64,000 nucleotides of DNA from Bacillus sp. T3 (GCF_033449965.1 NZ_CP137761.1:3968001-4032000); one strand, 5' to 3'. Positions 9,138 through 19,165 are shown, numbered from the stretch's first letter. Made by a program: numbers and translations. The notes: generated from the letters alone by a model not told the origin.

Positions 9138-10130
9138 TTATTCTATTAAAAACCCTATCTTCCCTAATTGTTCAGCTTTGTCCATCCGCGCTAATGCATC
9201 CGCAAATTGCTCTAGCGGATACATCGTATCGATAACAGGTCTGATGGCATGTTTTTCGATAAACTGAAGCATTGCGGCATATTCCTCTCCGCTTCCCATA
9301 GTGGAACCAAGGAGGTTAAGCTGACCATAGAAAAAACTGCGTAAATTGATTTGCACATCATCCCCTGCGGACGCTCCAAAGGTTACAATGGTACCCCCAG
9401 GTCGAAGCTGCTCCAGTGATTTGTTGAAAGTCGCTGCGCCAACGCATTCAATCACAAGATCCATTTTTACTCCTTCAAGCACTCGACTCCAATCTTCATT
9501 GCTATCAAAAGCTTTATCAGCACCGATTGCTAGCGCTTTTTCACATTTTTCCTTCGAACGTGATGTTACATAAACAGTTGCTCCAACTGCCTTTGCAAAC
9601 TGCAATAACAAAGTGGCGACTCCACTCCCAATTCCTGGTATCAACACATTCATTCCTGCCTTGATTTTTCCACGTGTAAACAAGGCGCGATAAGCAGTCA
9701 AGCCAGCTAGTGATAAGACCCCCGCTTCTTCCCACGATAAATAACCTGGTTTCTTCACTGCATTTTCCGCTGGTATAACCACCTTCTCTGCAAAGGTACC
9801 ATGAAACGGAAGTCCAAGAATTTCAAATCCAGGTGGTGGAGCATCACTGTTTTCCTTCCAGCCAAGGCTAGGATTAATGATAACTTCATCACCAACCTGC
9901 ACATTGACAACACCTTCCCCAACAGCATCAACAATGCCTGCCCCATCTGACCCAATGATTAGTGGAGGATCTGTTGGTTGATGGCGAGTTAGTGTAAATA
10001 AATCGCGATGATTTAAACCTGCAGTTTTTAATTTTACTCTAACCTCTCCTGCTTTTGGCTCCAGTTCTTTGAATTCCTGATATGTAAGCCCTTCCAAACC
10101 TGTCTGCCCCTCGTGAACTACAGCTTTCAT
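9138..10130 (-). CDS. Zinc-free MDR oxidoreductase, YogA-like
   Basis: This is a 330-residue medium-chain dehydrogenase/reductase. The N-terminal GroES-like part has GLNHRDLF in place of the cysteine ligand of zinc alcohol dehydrogenases, so it is a zinc-independent quinone-oxidoreductase-type enzyme. The nucleotide-binding part has IPGIGSGVATLLLQFAKAVGA and VYVTSRSKEKC, the latter basic patch suggesting NADP(H). It resembles B. subtilis YogA. The substrate is unknown. It is monocistronic and divergent from the germination operon. The frame is intact. Confidence 0.82.
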   Translation of the reverse strand: MKAVVHEGQTGLEGLTYQEFKELEPKAGEVRVKLKTAGLNHRDLFTLTRHQPTDPPLIIGSDGAGIVDAVGEGVVNVQVGDEVIINPSLGWKENSDAPPPGFEILGLPFHGTFAEKVVIPAENAVKKPGYLSWEEAGVLSLAGLTAYRALFTRGKIKAGMNVLIPGIGSGVATLLLQFAKAVGATVYVTSRSKEKCEKALAIGADKAFDSNEDWSRVLEGVKMDLVIECVGAATFNKSLEQLRPGGTIVTFGASAGDDVQINLRSFFYGQLNLLGSTMGSGEEYAAMLQFIEKHAIRPVIDTMYPLEQFADALARMDKAEQLGKIGFLIE

Positions 10131-10327
10131 CTAATCACTCCAATATCTTTTTCTTTGAATGGTAACTCAACAAAAATAATAGCAACCAAACATATTATAT
10201 ATTTTTTCGGCGAATTTCTGTTACTTTTTGTTCTAAGAAAATATAATGTTGGGTCACATTTCTTCGTGGTGATTGCGCATAATTCATCTCGTTTTGGAAA
10301 AGTTATCGATTAGGAGGTGCTTGGCGA

Positions 10328-11885
10328 ATGTTCGGACAGGTTACTTTAAGAAATACGCATCGTCACTTTGATGAGCAGAAGGACTCAACTCCACTATCAT
10401 CTTCTTTTCAAAAAAATATAGAAATACTTACAACGCTGTTTGACGGCTGTGACGATTTAATTATTCATCATACCGAGATCGGAAGCTTTTCTGGCTGCTT
10501 CCTCTTTTTACAAGGATTAGTTAAACAACAAGCACTATATGAAATTGAACAAAGGCTGGCTTTACATACTGAGTTCCCAACTAGTCAGGATGATTTACCC
10601 TCCTTTATTAGAAAACAATTTACTCTTAGCACGATTATGGAGGCTTTAACATTCCATGACGTATCTACTCAAATCCTAACAGGCAATACCGTACTACTTC
10701 TAAATGAATACGAAAAAGCGTTTGTCTTTCACTCTAGTAATGACCATGGACGAATCGTTTCCTCACCAAATTCAGAACGAACTGTTCGTGGCCCTCAAGA
10801 AGGATTTGTTGAAGATATTGAAAAAAATCTAAGCTTGATTCGCAGAAAAATCAAAACACATTCATTAAAAGTGGAACACTTAACGATTGGCGAGCAAACC
10901 AACACGCAGATTAGTGTTGTTTATATGAAGGGAATTGCCAATGAAGACATCGTTAAAGAGGTCCATAAACGACTATCTCGCATTAAAATCGATGGAATCT
11001 TGGATAGTCATTATGTGGAATCGATGATAAAGGATGCTCCAAAGTCACCTGGTACCAACTGTGCTAAGCACAGAACGACCAGATCGTGTATGCGGTGGCT
11101 TACTAGAAGGGAAGGTGGCCATTCTTGTTGATGGTTCTCCATTTGTCCTTACAGTCCCTGCTATATTTGTTGAATTTCTCCATTCAAGTGAGGACTACTA
11201 TGACGGGGCATTGGTCGCTACAATCATCCGCTGGATTCGTTTTCTTGGTCTATTTGTCACACTGATTTTACCAGCCTTTTATGTTGCTCTAATCTCCTTT
11301 CATCCAGATTTATTACAAAATCCTTTCATCATACGGATTGCTGCAAATCGGGAAGCATTACCTTATCCAGTCTTAATTGAGGCCATCTTTATGCAAATTA
11401 CCTTTGAACTACTGCGGGAAGCTGGCTTAAGGATGCCCAAAACATTAGGTGGAGCGATTGTCAGTATTTTAGGTCTTGTTTTGATTGGTCAAGCTGCGGT
11501 TCAAGCTGGTATTGTCGGTCCCGTTTTAACTGTAGTTGTTTCTGTTACCGCCTTAACTTCATTTATTTTACCAAACTATGCATTTCATCAAATCATTCGC
11601 TTTTCGAGTATTCCCTTACTCATATTGTCTGGCTTATTCGGATTTATGGGAATTATAATTGGGCTTATGTTTGGTTTAACTTATTTAGTTAGCTTGCGTT
11701 CTTTCGGTGTACCGTATTTTTCTCCAGTTTCACCAGCACAGAAAGAAAGCTGGAAGGACGTTTTTATTCGTGCTCCCTGGTGGGCTATGGAGACCCGACC
11801 AGCTGATTTTGGTAATGAGAATATTGTTCGGGCTGGTTCCACTAATTACACGAAACCTCCAGTAGAAAAGGAGGATGAAGAATGA
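10328..11885 (+). CDS. GerA-family germinant receptor A subunit (one-base frameshift)
   Basis: This is the A subunit of a spore inner-membrane germinant receptor: a soluble N-terminal half, then the GerA core LSTERPDRVCGGLLEGKVAILVDG and about five membrane helices. The start ATG at 10328 follows TAGGAGGTG. The frame breaks at CCTGG (11048-11052). Reading CCGG restores K-S-P-V-P-T-V-L-S-T-E-R and one protein of about 518 residues (span 3n+1). It overlaps the C-subunit start by 4 nt. The A-C-small-B order matches B. subtilis yfkQRST. Expression is expected in the forespore, but I see no convincing SigG promoter. Confidence 0.87.
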
Positions 11886-13129
11886 ACTCTATCACATTTA
11901 CTGATTGCAAACAAAGAATCATTATATGCCTTTGTTTCTTGATCACCCTCCTTCTATCTGGTTGCTGGAGCTCAACTGAAATTCATGAAATGGCGATTAC
12001 TAACATTATCGGGATTGATGTAAACGATGCAGGAGAATATGAGGTTACCGCTGTTCTAGTTAGACCCTCTTCCCTTTTCTCCACTGTTTCGAATGAGAAA
12101 ATGTTTGGAGACAACCAGAATAAATTTTTGATTGAAACGGCAACAGGAAAAACCATCTTCAAAGCAATGAATCAATTATCTAATTCAATTTCAGAGAAAA
12201 TCTATGTAGGTCATATGGAAACCGTTATTTTCGGTGAAAAGGCGGCAAGGGAAAAAATGCAACCTGCTCTTGATTACTTCCATCGAGAGAATGGATTTCG
12301 ACCTAATATTATACTACTTATAGCCGAAGGAAATGCTGCTGATGTTATTAGAACTTCTCCTAAATTTAATCCATCACTCGGGCTTGAAATATTAGATTTT
12401 ACGAAAGCAAATCGAAATGTCTCTTCCAACCTAATTAAGGATATTAGTCAATTCATGAAGGAATATTCTCGTAATACGTCCGATCCAGTAACTGGTGTTT
12501 TAACTTCAGCGGAAAAGCTCAAAATTCAAGCTGAAGGCGAAAAACAACACCTTGATACTAATCAACAAAAACAATTGAAAGTCGCCAGTTTAGATGGAAC
12601 AGCGGTTTTTAAGGAAGGAAAATTAAAAGGCTTTTTAAACGAGGAAGAAACGCGTGGATTATTATGGATCCTTGGTGATTTACAAAATGATGTGATTGTG
12701 TTGGACTGCGGCAATAAAACAGATGAGAATGTAAGCATCATTGCAAGAAATACAGAGACACAATTCATTCCAGATACAGATAAAAACACAATGACGGTTA
12801 AAATGAATGTTGAGGCTGATATTGGCGAAATAACCTGTTCAAACCTCAAATTAGACAGCACTCAACTTAATAAACTCAATCAACAATTAGAAGAGCAAAT
12901 TGTAAAGGAAGCAAATACTGTATTAAACAAAGCTCAAAAACAATGGCAAACAGATATCTTTGCTTTTGGTGAGGTCATTTATCGGACTGATCCCAAAAAA
13001 TGGAATGAATTCGCTCCAAAGTGGCGAAAAGGTGGACTAAAAAATTTAAAAGTTAATATTAAAGTACACGCAAACATTTCACGCTATGGTTTACATAAAG
13101 AGCCTAGCAAAGCAAATGAATCGAGGTAA
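11882..13129 (+). CDS. GerC-family germination lipoprotein
   Basis: This is the C subunit of the receptor, a 415-residue lipoprotein. A signal peptide ends in the lipobox LLSGC (Cys near residue 28), followed by the typical WSSTEIHEMAI start of the mature chain and ITNIIGIDVNDAGEYEVTAVLVRP. The chain has a GerAC C-terminal domain. It overlaps the A gene by ATGA, which implies coupled translation. In other Bacillus receptors the C protein sits on the outer face of the inner spore membrane. The frame is intact. Confidence 0.9.
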   Translation: MNSITFTDCKQRIIICLCFLITLLLSGCWSSTEIHEMAITNIIGIDVNDAGEYEVTAVLVRPSSLFSTVSNEKMFGDNQNKFLIETATGKTIFKAMNQLSNSISEKIYVGHMETVIFGEKAAREKMQPALDYFHRENGFRPNIILLIAEGNAADVIRTSPKFNPSLGLEILDFTKANRNVSSNLIKDISQFMKEYSRNTSDPVTGVLTSAEKLKIQAEGEKQHLDTNQQKQLKVASLDGTAVFKEGKLKGFLNEEETRGLLWILGDLQNDVIVLDCGNKTDENVSIIARNTETQFIPDTDKNTMTVKMNVEADIGEITCSNLKLDSTQLNKLNQQLEEQIVKEANTVLNKAQKQWQTDIFAFGEVIYRTDPKKWNEFAPKWRKGGLKNLKVNIKVHANISRYGLHKEPSKANESR

Positions 13130-13132
13130 AGT

Positions 13133-13348
13133 ATGAAATTATTATCCTTCTTACTATTTGTTGGGCTGGTGGTCATTTCTACCTGGCCTCACCTATACTA
13201 TTTATGGAAAAGAGAAGAGCATAAAACCTTCAAAGTAGTAATAGGAATCCTAAGCCTAGCTGCTGTTGCTGGGGTCATCTTGATTTTCGGTATCCAAGTT
13301 CCTTCCATCGCTAGCTTATTCAATGGTCTAAACGATCTTGTGAAATGA
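13133..13348 (+). CDS. Small two-helix membrane subunit of the germinant receptor (YfkS-like)
   Basis: This 71-residue protein starts 4 nt after the C gene and 17 nt before the B gene. It has two hydrophobic segments (about residues 1-20 and 34-60) around a charged KREEHKTFK hinge. Some germinant-receptor operons carry such a fourth (D, or delta) subunit, and yfkS occupies this position in B. subtilis. Function is inferred from position and topology only. Confidence 0.7.
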   Translation: MKLLSFLLFVGLVVISTWPHLYYLWKREEHKTFKVVIGILSLAAVAGVILIFGIQVPSIASLFNGLNDLVK

Positions 13349-13364
13349 AACGGAGGTATCGAAC

Positions 13365-14465
13365 ATGATTGAACAAGGGAGAATCAGCAACACTCAAGCT
13401 GCAATGTTGGCTATTACCTCCTTGACCATAATCGGTCACCTGATTTTATTAACAGTGATTCTATCCCAAAGTCGTCAAGACGGTTGGATCGCCGCTATTG
13501 TAGGTACCGTACTTGGGTTTATCGGTATACTTTCTTTAGTAAAACTATCGCAAACCTTCCCTGGTCTAACTTTAATTGAAATCCTGTTTCAGCATTTCTC
13601 ATGGCTGGGCAAATGCCTAGGTATAGTTTATCTTATTTATTTTTTTATTATGGTGATTTTAGGAACAAGATTATTTGTTGAAGCATACAAACGAATCATG
13701 CCTGAAACACCAGCATGGGCTTTCGTGACGATTATTCTTCTGCTAACAGCCTTTATTGTTTATCTTGGTTTGGAGACACTGGGACGTTTAAATCAGATTA
13801 TGCTACCTATACTCGTGTTTTTCGCACTTGCGGTTGTTTTTTTAACTATGGGTGGACACAAAGACTATGCAAACCTGTTGCCAATCTTAGGTAACGGTAT
13901 CCGTCCCGTCGCAACTGGCTCTCTCTCCGTGATGGCATGGTTTGGTGAATTCGTCATAATGGGAATGATTCTTCCTTATGTACAAAGGCCAAAAATATTA
14001 GTTAAAACTGGAGCATGGTCAGCTCTTATTACCTTAATTTTTTTCCTTGGACCGATCACAGGTCCAGTCGCATTGTTCGGTCCTGTTGAAGCAGCTAAAA
14101 TGACTTTTCCAACCTTTTCAGAGGTTCGCTATATTGCAGCTGGGGAAGTAATCAACCGATTCGATACGATTGCCATTTTGTTTTGGACCGTAGGCTCCAT
14201 GATTCGGATTGCATTGTTTTTTTACGGACTTAGCTTAGGAATTGGGCAAGCATTCAAGCTATCATCCTACAAACCGCTTGTCATCCCACTGGCATGGCTT
14301 ATTGGTGTCTTCTCCCTCCTTTTCGCCAAAAATTATGCGGAGTTTAATGAGTTCTTATTTCAGTCATACGTGCCATTGAATCTAATTATGGGAGCGTTTA
14401 TCCCAGTCATCTTGATTGTACTAACGATGGTTTTCTTTCGAAAAAAGGAGCGGAAAACAGCTTGA
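13365..14465 (+). CDS. GerB-family germination permease
   Basis: This is the B subunit, a 366-residue protein of about ten membrane helices in the amino acid-polyamine-organocation fold; in this class it is thought to bind the germinant. Helix 1 starts ISNTQAAMLAITSLT, and GRLNQIMLPILV marks the conserved middle. A Shine-Dalgarno (CGGAGGT) precedes the ATG at 13365. It is the last gene of the operon. Its terminator has been split by the IS element at 14500. The germinant cannot be predicted from sequence. Confidence 0.88.
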   Translation: MIEQGRISNTQAAMLAITSLTIIGHLILLTVILSQSRQDGWIAAIVGTVLGFIGILSLVKLSQTFPGLTLIEILFQHFSWLGKCLGIVYLIYFFIMVILGTRLFVEAYKRIMPETPAWAFVTIILLLTAFIVYLGLETLGRLNQIMLPILVFFALAVVFLTMGGHKDYANLLPILGNGIRPVATGSLSVMAWFGEFVIMGMILPYVQRPKILVKTGAWSALITLIFFLGPITGPVALFGPVEAAKMTFPTFSEVRYIAAGEVINRFDTIAILFWTVGSMIRIALFFYGLSLGIGQAFKLSSYKPLVIPLAWLIGVFSLLFAKNYAEFNEFLFQSYVPLNLIMGAFIPVILIVLTMVFFRKKERKTA

Positions 14466-14538
14466 TAAATCTAAATGAAAAAGCACGCCCATTTGGAAAT
14501 GAACTGTGCCCCCGTTTACGGACAGTTTAAAAAAGCGC

Positions 14539-15488
14539 CTATGCAGCTAATAAGTGGCCCAGGTATTGTACCAGGGTCATTTTATTTAAGCCCCATTGAT
14601 AACGGTGATGGTTATATTCTTCGATTACTCGATCTACTTCTCTCTTAACCTCTTTTAAATTATCTAAGGATTTATACTCTGCTAAATCCTTAAAATGTCC
14701 AAAGAAGCTTTCCATTGGTGCGTTATCCCAACAGTTTCCCTTTCGGGACATTGATTGAGTTATGCCAAGCTTTTTCACTTTGCTTTGGAATAGAGGATGC
14801 GTATAGTGGACACCTTGGTCAGAATGTAACATGGCTTCTGGGTGAAAATGATTGCTGACAGCTACTTTTAACTTTTTTAACGTCTTATAGACGATATCCA
14901 TCTCTAAAGATGTGGACAAGTGGTACGCAATAATTTCCCTTGTAGCTCCATCCTTTACGCAAGATAAATATGCTTTTTGACCCTTTCCAAAATAGAGATA
15001 AGTAATGTCAGTAAGCAGGACTTTCCCTGGTTCTTCCTGATTGAATTCTCGGTTAAGAAGGTTAGGGCAGGTTCGATGTTCCTGGGTTGCCTTGGCCATC
15101 TTACGATAGGGATTGGCCTTCCTTACTTTGGTTACAAGATTATATTTTGCCATTAGACGCCTAATTTTTTTGTGATTCATTATGGCTGTATAATCATTCT
15201 CCATAATCATTTTAATCTGGAGGGCACCTACTTTTTCCTTTTTGCTAATGAAAATTTCTTGGATTAACTCTATATCCAATTCATCCTGCTCGTCACGTTG
15301 TGCACGTAAAGGTGCAGCCTTCAACCAATCATAGTAGCCACTACGGCTTACACCTGCCAGTTTACACAGGAAGGAAACAGCTTTCTTTAACTGATGTATT
15401 CTTAACGTTTTCTCGATTAGAGAAAACTTTTCAGCTGCCGTTAAAATCGTTTCTTCTTCAGCGCCTGCCTTTCTAACTCTTCCAGCTT
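14539..15488 (-). CDS. IS3-family transposase OrfB (DDE integrase), by -1 frameshift from OrfA
   Basis: This is the catalytic part of the transposase. The HTH_21-like start (LAGVSRSGYYDWLK) is followed by the rve integrase core with the acidic triad in VLLTDITYLYF, LHSDQGVHYTH and DNAPMESFFGHFK (D, D, E). The frame is open from the slippery site near 15486-15492, so the working product is most likely an OrfAB fusion. An internal TTG at 15324 could start a shorter OrfB. The C terminus (NHHRYQWGLNKMTLVQYL) is typical of the IS150 group. Confidence 0.88.
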
Positions 15489-15872
15489 TTTTAGGAAGTC
15501 ATTCTCTGCCTCAAGGAATTTAATTCTTGCCTCAGCTTTTCGTAATTTCTCTTCCACGGAAAGATGCTTTGAAGAAGGGCGTCCTGTACTCCCTTTGCCT
15601 CTGCGTTCTGTAAGGAAACCATCCTCTCCAAACCTTTTATACGAATCCCTCCAACGCCTAAGACAACGTTTAGGTTGATCTTTACCGATCATGTTGAGGT
15701 CAAAGCCATGTTCAATAAAGATTTGTGATGGTGTTTTTCCACTTTTGTAATCCGTAACTGCTTTTACCTTAAATTCCGGACTATACGAGATTGACCTTTC
15801 AGAAACGCTCACAACATTAGGATTCTTCTCAAGCTCTTTAATTTGGAATTCATTATAAATATTCTTACTCAT
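15441..15872 (-). CDS. IS3-family transposase OrfA (helix-turn-helix)
   Basis: OrfA binds the IS ends. The protein has a helix-turn-helix near YSPEFKVKAVTDYKSGKTPSQI, a second one around CLRRWRDSYKRFGEDG, and a C-terminal leucine-rich coiled coil (EEKLRKAEARIKFLEAEND). The ATG at 15872 follows CGGAGG; an in-frame extension to 15935 lacks a site. It ends in KKLEELERQALKKKRF across the slippery sequence. Confidence 0.87.
   Translation of the reverse strand: MSKNIYNEFQIKELEKNPNVVSVSERSISYSPEFKVKAVTDYKSGKTPSQIFIEHGFDLNMIGKDQPKRCLRRWRDSYKRFGEDGFLTERRGKGSTGRPSSKHLSVEEKLRKAEARIKFLEAENDFLKKLEELERQALKKKRF
15486..15492 (-). other. Programmed -1 frameshift site A AAA AAG
   Basis: On the coding strand the heptamer A-AAA-AAG lies in the OrfA frame. 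Slipping back one base enters the OrfB frame (codons CCT AAA AAA GCT). This is the standard IS3-family arrangement and is unrelated to the CCGG-linked frameshifts elsewhere. Confidence 0.8.
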
Positions 15873-16002
15873 GATAATCCTCCGCCCATATTCATTAAAT
15901 CTATTGAAACACAAAAAACCCCGGAATAGGGGCACTTTTTTATCAGTGTCCGTTATCCAGGGTATAGTTCAAAAAATAAGGGGCGTGCTTTTTTTCTTTA
16001 TT

Positions 16003-16809
16003 CTAAATCAATACAGCTCGGTCACTGTTCATTTTTTCTCCACGAATTCGTTGGAATTCAGCTAGAAGTCGGTCAATCGTTAAATCCTTCTTCTGTTCCT
16101 CATTTGCTTCGAAAATAATTTGACCTTTATCCATCATAATCAAGCGATTCCCAAGATCTAACGCCTGCTGCATATTATGCGTAACCATCAGCGTCGTCAA
16201 ATGATATTCATTAACAATTTCCTTTGTTAATTGCGTCACCAGCTCAGCACGTGATGGATCTAGCGCTGCAGTATGCTCATCTAAAAGCAGAATTTTGGGC
16301 TCGGTAAAAGTCGCCATTAACAATGATAATGCTTGCCGCTCACCACCCGATAATAAACCGGCTTTCGCCTGCAAGCGGTTCTCCAAACCTAAATGAAGCA
16401 TTTCTAGCTTCTCTTTAAAGAAATCACGTCGTTTTTTTGATAGTCCACTTCGCAAGCCTCGCACACCTACTCTTGAGTAGGCAATCGCCAAATTTTCTTC
16501 AATCGTCATTTTGGGTGCTGTACCAGCCATTGGATCCTGAAACACGCGGCCAATAAGCTTTGCGCGTTTGTGCTCTCTCACATTTGTCACGTTACTTCCA
16601 TCAATTGAAACCGTCCCAATATCCGTGATGAGCTTCCCTGAAATAATGTTCATTAACGTCGATTTTCCTGCTCCATTACTACCGATAACTGTGACAAAAT
16701 CCCCCTTTTTCATATTCAGACTAACATGATCCAAGGCGATTTTCTCATCTGGTGTACCTTCATTGAAAACCTTAAATATCTGATTTAATTGAAGCAAGCT
16801 GCTCACCAC
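16003..16809 (-). CDS. ABC importer ATPase
   Basis: This is an ABC ATPase with Walker A GSNGAGKST, signature LSGGERQALSLLM, Walker B ILLLDEHTAALDP and a switch histidine (VTHNM). It is 268 residues, the size of branched-chain-type importer ATPases. The GTG start at 16809 lies inside the 3' end of the permease gene (38-nt overlap), so the exact start is uncertain. It is the last gene of a three-gene importer operon, running toward the IS and the split terminator. Confidence 0.86.
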   Translation of the reverse strand: MVSSLLQLNQIFKVFNEGTPDEKIALDHVSLNMKKGDFVTVIGSNGAGKSTLMNIISGKLITDIGTVSIDGSNVTNVREHKRAKLIGRVFQDPMAGTAPKMTIEENLAIAYSRVGVRGLRSGLSKKRRDFFKEKLEMLHLGLENRLQAKAGLLSGGERQALSLLMATFTEPKILLLDEHTAALDPSRAELVTQLTKEIVNEYHLTTLMVTHNMQQALDLGNRLIMMDKGQIIFEANEEQKKDLTIDRLLAEFQRIRGEKMNSDRAVLI

Positions 16810-17800
16810 TTTTCTTTACTGAACTTTGACTTTTTCTTGCCTCTAACAGCCGTTTGCGCTTCCGTTTTCGTTCACGCTGTGCTCCCATTATTTTAGGAAT
16901 TACAAGAGCAATGATGACAATGCAGGCTGTAATTAATTTCATATCACCTGTATCAAGAAATTCGACGCGAAGCGCAAGTGAAACGATGATACGATATAGA
17001 ACCGCACCACCAATGACAGCTAGAGTTGCGCGTACGATACTTTTTGTTCCGAAGACAGCTTCACCGATAATGACAGAGGCAAGACCAATGACGATCATTC
17101 CAATCCCCATTCCAACATCGCTAAATCCACCGTACTGTGCAATCAATGCACCAGATAGAGCGACTAAACCATTAGAAATCCCTAAACCTAACGTTTTCAA
17201 GAAATCAGTATTAGCCGAGAAACTACGGATCATTGTTTCATTGTCACCAGTCGCACGAATGGCCAAACCTAAATCAGTTTTTAAAAACCAATCAATTGCA
17301 AATTTCACCACTAAAGTTAGTACAAGCATAACCAATAAGATGCCCCATGTTCTAGGAACATAATCTCCCAAGCCCATGCTGATAAACAGTGATTCAAGCC
17401 CAGCATCAATGCCTAGCTTGCTCCAAAAATCATTGATTTGGGTAATAACCGTTTCTTCTTGTAATAGTGGGACATTCGATTTCCCCATAATTCGTAGATT
17501 AATAGAGTAAAGGGCAATCATCATCAGAATTCCCGACAAAAGCGGATTTATTTTACCCTTTGTATGAAGTAATCCTGTTAATAATCCAGCTAGAACACCA
17601 GCCAGAAGTGCGGCAATTGTAGCCAGAACAGGACTAACACCCTCAACAATGAGAACAGCGGCGACAGAAGCTCCTGTTACGAAGCTCCCATCCACCGTTA
17701 AGTCCGGAAAATCTAATATTCTAAAAGAAAGGTAAACTCCTAAAGCCATCAGTGCATAAATGACACCAGCTTCTACAGAGCCAAATATTGCGGTAAACAT
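16772..17800 (-). CDS. ABC importer permease (BPD_transp_2 type)
   Basis: The permease has eight to ten membrane helices, the family blocks IYALMALGVYLSFRILDFPDLTVDGSF and the coupling-loop motif DLGLAIRATGDNETM. The ATG at 17800 is preceded by AAAGGAAG; the frame opens at 17821. The C terminus is a long basic tail. Family members paired with PF04392-type binding proteins include suspected tryptophan transporters; no substrate can be assigned here. Confidence 0.85.
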   Translation of the reverse strand: MFTAIFGSVEAGVIYALMALGVYLSFRILDFPDLTVDGSFVTGASVAAVLIVEGVSPVLATIAALLAGVLAGLLTGLLHTKGKINPLLSGILMMIALYSINLRIMGKSNVPLLQEETVITQINDFWSKLGIDAGLESLFISMGLGDYVPRTWGILLVMLVLTLVVKFAIDWFLKTDLGLAIRATGDNETMIRSFSANTDFLKTLGLGISNGLVALSGALIAQYGGFSDVGMGIGMIVIGLASVIIGEAVFGTKSIVRATLAVIGGAVLYRIIVSLALRVEFLDTGDMKLITACIVIIALVIPKIMGAQRERKRKRKRLLEARKSQSSVKKSGEQLASIKSDI

Positions 17801-17917
17801 ATAACTCTTCCTTTCTATCATGGCTGTAATCTAGCTTTTTGCACTTGATGAGCCTTCTAATCATCGTAGAACGTAAACGATCACTCGCTCCATATGTTTA
17901 AACAATTGTTCTAAGTG

Positions 17918-18913
17918 TTATTTTGTAAATTCAGCCATTGAATTCCATTCATCTTTAATTTCAACGCCCATTTTTGATGCGGCATCCTTATTAATTAACA
18001 GCTTTAGTTTCTGAGGATATTGTACAGGAAGTTCACTTGGTTTTTTCTCACCTTTTAAAATTTGTGCAGCCATTTCACCTGCTTCATAGCCAATATCATA
18101 ATAATCGAAGCCATAAGCTGCAAATCCACCGCGTTTTACTGAATCAAGTTCCCCTACAAATAGTGGTAATTTTTGTTCATTTGAAACTTGTACAACTGAT
18201 TCTAACGCCGAAACAACTGTGTTATCGGTAATGATGTAAATCATATCAACCTTGCCAATTAAAGATTCAGCGGCCTGCTTTACTTCTGCAGACGTAGATA
18301 CTGTCGCTTCAACTAATTTCAGATCCGTTCCCTTCATTGCCTTTTTAACAAGGTCAATTTGTGCAACTGAATTCTGTTCGCCGGCATTATAGATAACCCC
18401 AACATTTTTCCCTTCGAACTGTTCATCCATAAATTTAACGGTGTTTGGAATCGCATCAGGATGAGTATCGGTTGTTCCTGTAATATTAGCTCCTGGTTCG
18501 TCCATCGATTTAACTAGACCACCACCAACAGGATCGGTTACAGAAGTAAACACAATTGGGATATCCTTTGTTGCATTTAATGCTCCTAAAGCACTAGGTG
18601 TTGAATTGGCGAAAATTAAATCTACTCCATCACCAACAAAATTATTAGCTATACTTTGGTTATTATTTTGATCACCTTGTGCGATCTGAACATCAAAATC
18701 GACATCTAAACCTGCATCTTTAAGCGCCTTTTTAAAACCATCATATGCAGCATCTAACGATGGATGCTCGACGATTTGCGTCACACCCACTTTATATGTT
18801 TTTTTAGAGTCTTTATCATCTCCAGCTTTATCGGTTTCTTTACTGCTACAGCCAGTTAGTAGTAATCCGCCAATTAAGCCTGCTGTTACAAAACTTTTCC
18901 AGTTTTTCTTCAC
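17918..18913 (-). CDS. ABC importer substrate-binding lipoprotein (ABC_sub_bind family)
   Basis: This is a 331-residue extracytoplasmic binding protein with a signal peptide and lipobox LLLTGCSS (Cys near residue 22), followed by a polar linker and a two-lobed domain. Blocks YKVGVTQIVEHPSLDAA, FANSTPSALGAL, VFTSVTDPVGGGLV and GVIYNAGEQNS are typical of the PF04392 family. It starts at GTG 18913 after GGGGGAAG. It is the first gene of the operon, with a clear SigA-type promoter and no T-box visible. Some relatives import tryptophan or tyrosine under T-box control; that is not seen here. Confidence 0.85.
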   Translation of the reverse strand: MKKNWKSFVTAGLIGGLLLTGCSSKETDKAGDDKDSKKTYKVGVTQIVEHPSLDAAYDGFKKALKDAGLDVDFDVQIAQGDQNNNQSIANNFVGDGVDLIFANSTPSALGALNATKDIPIVFTSVTDPVGGGLVKSMDEPGANITGTTDTHPDAIPNTVKFMDEQFEGKNVGVIYNAGEQNSVAQIDLVKKAMKGTDLKLVEATVSTSAEVKQAAESLIGKVDMIYIITDNTVVSALESVVQVSNEQKLPLFVGELDSVKRGGFAAYGFDYYDIGYEAGEMAAQILKGEKKPSELPVQYPQKLKLLINKDAASKMGVEIKDEWNSMAEFTK

Positions 18914-18968
18914 ATTTCTTCCCCCATTCAGTTTTTTGCTTTTTCACATAACCGCTTTTATGCACTAA

Positions 18969-18998
18969 ATTATATCGCAAAACTATTTTTAATTGCAA
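18969..18998 (-). promoter_or_regulatory. SigA-type promoter of the ABC importer operon
   Basis: On the minus strand TTGCAA (18998-18993) and a consensus TATAAT (18974-18969) are 18 bp apart, about 55 bp from the lipoprotein start. Confidence 0.7.
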
Positions 18999-19165
18999 GT
19001 ATTTTTAGATATTTCGAAAACCCTCTAAGAAACATTGTGTCAGAAATTGTTCGTTTCCTTTATTTTCAACATAAAATAAAGGATATCGATGTTAATATGA
19101 GCCCTGTCCTAACCAGAACAGAAGGTTGCTCAAAAACATCGGTATCCCCTTTTAAGTAGCTTTTT

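Larger units (their letters stand above)
14500..15971 (-). mobile_element. IS3-family (IS150-like) insertion sequence, 1,472 bp
   Basis: Imperfect terminal inverted repeats begin TGAACT at both ends (about 19 of 26 positions match, including a shared ACGGACA block). A 3-bp AAA direct repeat flanks the element (14497-14499 and 15972-15974). Inside are orfA and orfB in two overlapping frames with a slippery heptamer, the usual IS3 arrangement. Both frames look intact and the ends are clean, so the copy may be active. Confidence 0.9.
14478..15993. terminator. Bidirectional terminator split by the IS element
   Basis: The arm AAAAAGCACGCCC (14478-14490) and its complement GGGCGTGCTTTTT (15981-15993) flank the IS. 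Removing the IS and one copy of its AAA target repeat leaves a perfect 13-bp stem with a loop of about 16 nt, placed between two convergent operons. Confidence 0.8.

Noticed and set aside
10113..10313. 66-codon frame upstream of the germination operon
   Set aside because: No ribosome site and no family pattern; AT-rich intergenic sequence gives such frames by chance.
15441..15488. IS3 OrfA/OrfB frame change as another CCGG-type error
   Set aside because: The frames overlap at A AAA AAG, the programmed -1 slippage site of this family, and no CCWGG is involved.
18914..19165. T-box or riboswitch upstream of the ABC importer
   Set aside because: Only about 55 bp separate a clear promoter from the first gene, with no T-box or terminator.
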